Below, piece after piece: positions 6,707 to 10,300 of a DNA stretch of 10,300 nucleotides. The stretch covers positions 1 through 10,300 of the forward strand of contig JAADIW010000156.1 in the NCBI GenBank assembly GCA_013151115.1, written 5' to 3'. Below the pieces are notes generated by a model. The model saw only the letters and a list, made by a program, of their open reading frames with translations, searched no databases and was not told where the DNA came from. Position 1 is the stretch's first letter. Every line of letters starts with the position of its first letter. Made by a program: the position numbers and the translations under genes. This stretch comes from Caldisericota bacterium (lineage in GTDB: Bacteria; Bipolaricaulota; Bipolaricaulia; Bipolaricaulales; Bipolaricaulaceae).

Positions 6707-6735
6707 AACTTATCCAAGCCGTTCCCCCCCTGCAA
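6707..6735 (-). promoter_or_regulatory. Weak candidate promoter for the rnpA operon, leaderless-type spacing
   Basis: Minus strand: TTGCAG (6735-6730), a 17-base spacer, then TAAGTT (6712-6707). The -10 box ends five bases before the GTG at 6701, so the mRNA would begin at about the start codon. Each hexamer matches the consensus at only 3 of 6 positions. It is supported by the lack of a ribosome site and by being the only AT-rich patch in the pyk/rnpA gap (6702-6776). No good plus-strand promoter for pyk was seen there. Confidence 0.25.
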
Positions 6736-6776
6736 GCCCTGCGCCCGTCCCCGTTTCCCTTTACCCTAGGGGGGCC

Positions 6777-8168
6777 ATGAAGCGCACGAAGGTCGTGGCG
6801 ACGGTGGGGCCCGCCTGCGAGGGGGCCGCGACCCTCGCCGAGATGGCCGCCGCGGGGATGGACCTCGTGCGGGTGAACACCTCGCACGGGTCCCCGGGGG
6901 ACCACGAGCGGCACATCCTCCTCGTCCGCGGGGTGGAGAAGGAGGTCGGGCGCCCCCTGGGGGTGATCCTCGACACGCGGGGACCGAAGGTGAGGCTCGG
7001 CGACCTGCCGGAGCCGGTGGAGCTCGCGGCGGGGGCGGAAGTGGTGTTGGGGAAGGGGGGGCTCCCCATACGCCAGGAGGACCTCCCCCGCTACGTCCCG
7101 GTGGGCACCCGGCTCCTCCTCGCCGACGGGGAGGTGGAGCTATCGGTGGTGGGGCGTACCGAGGGGGCCATGCGCTGCCGGGTCATCCGGGGCGGGACGG
7201 TGTCCTCGGGAAAGGGGATCAACGTGCCCGGCGTGGAGCTCCCCTACCCCGCCCTGACCGATGCCGACCGGGCCTCCATGGCGATGGCCCGGGAGCTCGG
7301 GGTGGAGTACGTGGCGCTCTCCTTCGTCAAGTCCCCCGCCGATGTGAAGGCCGCGCGGGCCATCCTGGGGGAGGATGGGCCCCGGGTGATCGCCAAGGTG
7401 GAGCTCGGGGTGGCGGTGCGGCGGATGGTGGAGATCGTGGCGGCGGCCGACGGTGCCATGGTGGCCCGGGGCGACCTCGGCGTGGAGATCGGGCCCTACC
7501 ACGTCCCCCTGGTGCAGAAGCGGCTCGTGGACCTGTGCAACGAGCGGGCGAAGCCGGTGATCGTGGCGACCCAGATGCTGGAGTCGATGGTGCGATCCCC
7601 CGTCCCCACCCGGGCCGAGGTCAGCGACGTGGCCACCGCGGTCTGGGACGGGGCGGATGCGGTGATGTTGTCGGAGGAAACCGCCACGGGACGCTATCCC
7701 GTGGAGGCGGTGCGGGCCATGACCGAGGCCTGCCGGGCCGCGGAGGAGAGCGGCTTCCCCATCCGCGTCCCCGGCCTCACCCCCGAGCTGGTGGGCCAGG
7801 TCCCCGGGGCGTGCGCCAAGGCGGCGGTGCAGATCGCCCGGGACGTAGGGGCCACCGCGATCATCTGCGCCACCGTGTCCGGATGGACCGCCCGACTCGT
7901 GGCCTCGCTCCGCCCCGGGGTGCCCGTGGCGGCGGCGACCCCCGAGCCCCGCGTCGCCCGCGCCCTCTCCCTGGTATGGGGCGTGATCCCCCTCCTCATC
8001 CCCCACACCGAGGGGGCCGAGGCCCTGGCGGAGGCCTCCATCCGGGCCGCGGGGGAGATGGGGATCGTGGCGCCGGGGGATCGGGTGGTGTTCACCGCCG
8101 GCCTTCCCTTCCGGAGGCCGGGCACGACTAACCTGGTGCGGGTGATCCGCGTCCGGTCCCCGGGCTAG
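6777..8168 (+). CDS. pyk: Pyruvate kinase, predicted K+-independent type
   Basis: It catalyses phosphoenolpyruvate plus ADP to pyruvate plus ATP, the last step of glycolysis. The 463 residues match bacterial enzymes with no extra PEP-utiliser domain. Seen: RVNTSHG (R32, N34, S36, H37); DTRGPKVRL (66-74); a compact B domain to about 155 with KGINVPG; AKVEL with K207 and metal ligand E209; ARGDLGVEI with D233; VATQMLESM with T265; PTRAEVSDVA and MLSEETATGRYP. The C-terminal regulatory domain (about 335-463) includes SGWTARLVASLRP and ends GLPFRRPGTTNLVRV. Lysine at 71, where K+-dependent enzymes have glutamate (rabbit position 117), suggests K+ is not needed. The ATG at 6777 follows AGGGGGG; the open frame upstream does not resemble the family. 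It diverges from rnpA, and its stop overlaps that of convergent xseB. Confidence 0.97.
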   Translation: MKRTKVVATVGPACEGAATLAEMAAAGMDLVRVNTSHGSPGDHERHILLVRGVEKEVGRPLGVILDTRGPKVRLGDLPEPVELAAGAEVVLGKGGLPIRQEDLPRYVPVGTRLLLADGEVELSVVGRTEGAMRCRVIRGGTVSSGKGINVPGVELPYPALTDADRASMAMARELGVEYVALSFVKSPADVKAARAILGEDGPRVIAKVELGVAVRRMVEIVAAADGAMVARGDLGVEIGPYHVPLVQKRLVDLCNERAKPVIVATQMLESMVRSPVPTRAEVSDVATAVWDGADAVMLSEETATGRYPVEAVRAMTEACRAAEESGFPIRVPGLTPELVGQVPGACAKAAVQIARDVGATAIICATVSGWTARLVASLRPGVPVAAATPEPRVARALSLVWGVIPLLIPHTEGAEALAEASIRAAGEMGIVAPGDRVVFTAGLPFRRPGTTNLVRVIRVRSPG

Positions 8169-8440
8169 AAGGGGACCTCGTCCTCCCCCTCACCGGGGGC
8201 GGGCTCAGCGGACGGCGCCGGGGCCTCCGCCTCGCGCTCCAGGCGTTCGGTGATGCGCCGCACCTGCATCTCCGCCTCGGTGAGCTTCCGCCGGCACAGG
8301 GACACGAGCTCCGCCGCCTCCTCCACCATGGCGGAGAGCTCGTCGATGTCCACCTCGCCCCGTTCCAGCCGCTCCAGGATCTCCTCCAGGCGGGAGACGG
8401 CCTGGGAGTAGGTGGGCTCAGCCCGTTCCGCCTCCGCCAC
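8165..8440 (-). CDS. xseB: Exonuclease VII small subunit, with SSB-like C-terminal tip
   Basis: XseB binds the coiled coil of XseA to form exonuclease VII, which degrades single-stranded DNA from both ends into oligonucleotides. With the GTG at 8440 the product is 91 residues. The core has YSQAVSRLEEILERLERGEV, then IDELSAMVEEAAELVSLCRRKL and TEAEMQVRRITERLE, the standard two-helix family pattern. After it comes a proline/alanine-rich tail (APAPSAEPAP) ending GEGEDEVPF, much like the disordered linker and acidic tip of SSB. I prefer 8440 because GGGAGGTGA sits five bases upstream; a GTG at 8449 has a ribosome site almost touching it. The start overlaps the xseA end by 23 bases, so translation is probably coupled. 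The stop shares CTAG with the pyk stop. Confidence 0.93.
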   Translation of the reverse strand: MAEAERAEPTYSQAVSRLEEILERLERGEVDIDELSAMVEEAAELVSLCRRKLTEAEMQVRRITERLEREAEAPAPSAEPAPGEGEDEVPF

Positions 8441-10046
8441 GCCTCTCACCTCCCTCCGATAGGAGCCGCAACAGCCCCTCCCTGACCTCGGCCACGAGCC
8501 GCGTCCCCGCCGGGGCCTGGGCGGGATCGACCACGACCCCGCGCCCGGGGAGGCGCAGGATCGCGTACCCCCGCTCCACCACCCGCCGCGGGTCCAGGGC
8601 CCTGAGCCGTTTCTCGCGGGCCGCGAGGTGTTCCCGCTCCCGTGCCACCAGGGCGGTGGCCAGGGGGGCTATCCGCCGGGAGAGCTCCGCGAGCCGCCCG
8701 CGGGAGTCCCCGAGGCCCCGGGCCGTGGCCCGCAGGAGCCGGGCCTGGACCCCGGCGAGGTGACTACGCTGTCCGCCCAGGGCGACCCCCACCGCGCGGG
8801 GGAGGGCCCGGGACAGCCGGGCGAGGTCGCGTTCGGCGACCCGCAACGCGTTTCCCACCGCCTGGAGCAGCCTCCGCGTACGCTCGCCCTGCCGTTGCCT
8901 CGCCTCCGACAGTTGGGCCTCCGCCCGCTGGAGGACCCTGCCGAGGGAGTCCTCCAATCCTTGCATGGTCTCCCGCACCCGCTGCACCAGGAGCTGGGCC
9001 GCGGCGGTGGGGGTCTTGGCCCGCCATCCCACGTAATCCAGCACGGAGAAGTCCTGCTCGTGTCCGATCCCGATCACCACGGGGATGGGGAAGGTGGCCA
9101 CCGCGCGTCCCAGGGCCTCGGAGTCGAACCAGGCGAGGTCGGTGCGGGAGCCGCCCCCGCGGCAGATCAGGATCACGTCGAACTCGTGTACCCTCTCCCG
9201 GAACCAGTCCAGGGCGTTGAGCACCGAGGCCTCGGTGTACGGGCCCTGCACCCGTGCCCCGTGCACCGTAACCCGGAACGCGAACCCCGACTCCCGCAGG
9301 GTCTTGAGGACGTCGTTCTCGGCGTCGGAACCGAGGCTCGTTATCAATCCCACCCGGAGGGGCAGCGCGGGGAAGGCGAGGGAACGGTTGCGCTCGAGGA
9401 GCCCCTCGCGGGCCAACTTCCGGAGGATCTCCTCCTTGCGGCGGGCGACCTCGCCCAGGGTGTAATCGATATCCAGATCTTGGACGATCACACGGTATTG
9501 CCCCCAGTCGACCTTCAGATCGACCTGCACGAGCATCCGCACCACGATCTCGTCCTCCAGGCGGAAGGGGTTCCCGGCGCGGGCGAGCTTCCCCTCGATG
9601 AAGGCGCGCGCCTCCGGGAAGAGGACCGCCGTCACCTCGGCCACGATGGAACCGTCGTCGGATCGCTCCGCGAGGAGGAAGTCCACCACCTCCTTGTGGG
9701 CGTTCTTCCCGAACCCGAGGATCTCCCCCACCACCCATACCGGACCGGGAAACGCCGCCTGGAGGGCGTTCCGGACCTGGAGGTTGAGTTGGGACACGGT
9801 GAGTCCGGCCGAATCCCGTGCCCGTTCCTCCTCGTAGAGCCTGAGGGTCGCCTCGTCGAAGGAGAAGCCCTCCTCCCGGAGGAGGTCCACCACCGCGACC
9901 ACGTACCGCGCGGGCACGGTCCAGGTCCGACTCGCCCTGTTCCAACGGCGCTCGGGCAGGCCCCGCACGAGATCCACGAGGCGCTTGTCGTAGTCGAACT
10001 CGATGTGCAGGACGCCCTCTTTTTCGTAAACTTTCCTACCGGACAT
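8418..10046 (-). CDS. xseA: Exonuclease VII large subunit with N-terminal HARP-like extension
   Basis: This is the catalytic subunit of exonuclease VII, cutting single-stranded DNA. At 542 residues it exceeds the usual 400-460. Residues 82-195 form the OB-fold domain, opening LTVSQLNLQVRNALQAAFPG and VWVVGEI. The catalytic domain has RVGLITS (231-237), CRGGGSRTDLAWFDSEAL (295-312, D303), IGIGHEQDFSVLDY (325-338, H329, D332) and RAKTPTAAAQLL (342-353). A long coiled coil (about 355-480) then reaches LDPRRVVERGYAI. Residues 1-80 are extra: EFDYDKRLVDLVRGLPERRW, then TWTVPARYV and DLLREEGFSF resemble the HARP module of SMARCAL1-type annealing helicases (inference by pattern). The ATG at 10046 follows AGGGGAGAG. 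It forms an operon with xseB and diverges from trxB. Confidence 0.94.
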   Translation of the reverse strand: MSGRKVYEKEGVLHIEFDYDKRLVDLVRGLPERRWNRASRTWTVPARYVVAVVDLLREEGFSFDEATLRLYEEERARDSAGLTVSQLNLQVRNALQAAFPGPVWVVGEILGFGKNAHKEVVDFLLAERSDDGSIVAEVTAVLFPEARAFIEGKLARAGNPFRLEDEIVVRMLVQVDLKVDWGQYRVIVQDLDIDYTLGEVARRKEEILRKLAREGLLERNRSLAFPALPLRVGLITSLGSDAENDVLKTLRESGFAFRVTVHGARVQGPYTEASVLNALDWFRERVHEFDVILICRGGGSRTDLAWFDSEALGRAVATFPIPVVIGIGHEQDFSVLDYVGWRAKTPTAAAQLLVQRVRETMQGLEDSLGRVLQRAEAQLSEARQRQGERTRRLLQAVGNALRVAERDLARLSRALPRAVGVALGGQRSHLAGVQARLLRATARGLGDSRGRLAELSRRIAPLATALVAREREHLAAREKRLRALDPRRVVERGYAILRLPGRGVVVDPAQAPAGTRLVAEVREGLLRLLSEGGERRGGGGTG

Positions 10047-10057
10047 CTCTCCCCTGT

Positions 10058-10086
10058 ACCCTATCCCAGGGGGCTCCCCGCGGCAA
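10058..10086 (-). promoter_or_regulatory. Weak candidate promoter for xseA-xseB
   Basis: Minus strand: TTGCCG (10086-10081, 4 of 6), a 17-base spacer, then TAGGGT (10063-10058, 3 of 6). Its -35 box would sit directly beside the -35 region of the divergent trxB promoter. The spacing is good but the -10 box is weak. Confidence 0.25.
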
Positions 10087-10115
10087 GGGTCACGAGGGCG
10101 CTTGCGCCCTATAAT
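10087..10115 (+). promoter_or_regulatory. Candidate trxB promoter with inverted repeat in the spacer
   Basis: A perfect TATAAT lies at 10110-10115, with a poor -35 (GGGTCA, 10087-10092) 17 bases upstream; the start site would be near 10122. The spacer holds a 7-bp perfect inverted repeat, AGGGCGC (10095-10101), TT, GCGCCCT (10104-10110), whose right arm runs into the -10 box. A strong -10, weak -35 and spacer dyad fit a regulated promoter, but this could also be a chance GC palindrome. Confidence 0.5.
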
Positions 10116-10162
10116 GGACGGGACGGATGGCGGATCGGATGGACGGTCGGAACGGAGAGGAG

Positions 10163-10300
10163 ATGGACGCGGGAACGGTTTGGGACGTGGTCGTCGTCGG
10201 GGGAGGGCCGGCGGGCCTGACGGCCGGCATCTACGCCAGACGGGCGGGGCTGAAGGCAGTGGTGCTGGAAAGGGCCCTGGCCGGAGGACAGCTGGCGGAG
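10163..10300 (+). CDS. trxB: Thioredoxin reductase, N-terminal part (runs off the window)
   Basis: The first 46 residues of an FAD-dependent pyridine nucleotide-disulfide oxidoreductase that uses NADPH (or a ferredoxin-type donor in some lineages) to reduce thioredoxin. The N-terminal FAD-binding Rossmann motif is VVVVGGGPAGLTAGIYARR, followed by GLKAVVLE and the TrxB-typical GGQLAE. The redox CxxC and the NADPH domain lie outside the window. The ATG at 10163 follows GGAGAGGAG; an in-frame ATG at 10139 would add eight residues but lacks as good a ribosome site. The fragment fits TrxB best, though a ferredoxin-NADP reductase of the TrxB-like type cannot be excluded. Confidence 0.85.
   Translation, partial: MDAGTVWDVVVVGGGPAGLTAGIYARRAGLKAVVLERALAGGQLAE

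Noticed and set aside
6764..6771. CCCTAGGG palindrome before pyk
   Set aside because: Eight bases overlapping the ribosome site; better explained by the G-rich Shine-Dalgarno than by an operator.
6669..6776. Extension of the pyk frame upstream of 6777
   Set aside because: The extra 36 residues do not resemble pyruvate kinase and overlap the rnpA start; AGGGGGG before the ATG at 6777 fits the family's usual N-terminus.
6702..6776. Search for an rpmH (L34) gene or an RNA gene between rnpA and pyk
   Set aside because: Only 75 bases, no KRTYQP-like peptide in any frame and no tRNA-like fold visible.
8628..10220. Plus-strand open frame of over 500 codons opposite xseA
   Set aside because: Antisense shadow of xseA that also runs through the trxB promoter and start in a different frame.
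1..10300. CRISPR arrays, insertion sequences, tRNA or rRNA genes, riboswitches, phage or toxin-antitoxin genes
   Set aside because: No regularly spaced direct repeats, transposase motifs, cloverleaf sequences or conserved riboswitch cores were seen; the genes are compact housekeeping genes.

Overview
This is a gene-dense bacterial stretch, about two thirds G+C by eye, with strong G/C bias at third codon positions. No gap is longer than about 120 bases. The genes are chromosomal housekeeping genes. The glutamate dehydrogenase resembles the archaeal/Thermotoga type, the pyruvate kinase carries the signature of K+-independent enzymes, and two genes lack a usable Shine-Dalgarno but have a TA...T hexamer just upstream. 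Together these suggest a deep-branching, possibly thermophilic or anaerobic bacterium, for example Bipolaricaulota/Acetothermia-like. That placement is a guess from general features, not a demonstrated assignment.

Layout. From 6701 leftward, one co-directional minus-strand series runs rnpA, greA, lysS, a PAP2-family membrane phosphatase, a PLP aminotransferase, prfA and gdhA. From rnpA to the aminotransferase the genes overlap or lie within 7 bases of each other, so they are probably one operon. A perfect 30-base palindrome separates that block from prfA. A short hairpin plus T-tract then separates prfA from gdhA, and a likely gdhA promoter overlaps that terminator. At the extreme left edge the gdhA frame does not stop. 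Another minus-strand frame there encodes what looks like part of a CcdA-like membrane protein.

Pyruvate kinase (pyk) is on the plus strand, diverging from rnpA. It converges on xseB so tightly that the two stop codons share the bases CTAG. xseB and xseA (exonuclease VII small and large subunits) overlap and are read leftward from 10046. trxB (thioredoxin reductase) diverges from xseA and runs off the right edge. The trxB/xseA intergenic region has a consensus TATAAT box and a 7-bp inverted repeat.

How the genes relate. The minus-strand cluster mixes tRNA processing (RnpA), transcript cleavage (GreA), lysine charging (LysRS) and translation termination (RF1) with a lipid-phosphate phosphatase and an aminotransferase. 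The most unusual content is in exonuclease VII. XseA carries an N-terminal domain of about 75 residues resembling the HARP/SMARCAL1 module, and XseB ends in a proline/alanine-rich linker and an acidic DEVPF tip resembling the SSB C-terminal tip. I found no CRISPR array, insertion sequence, tRNA, rRNA or clear signature of a wholly new multi-gene system.
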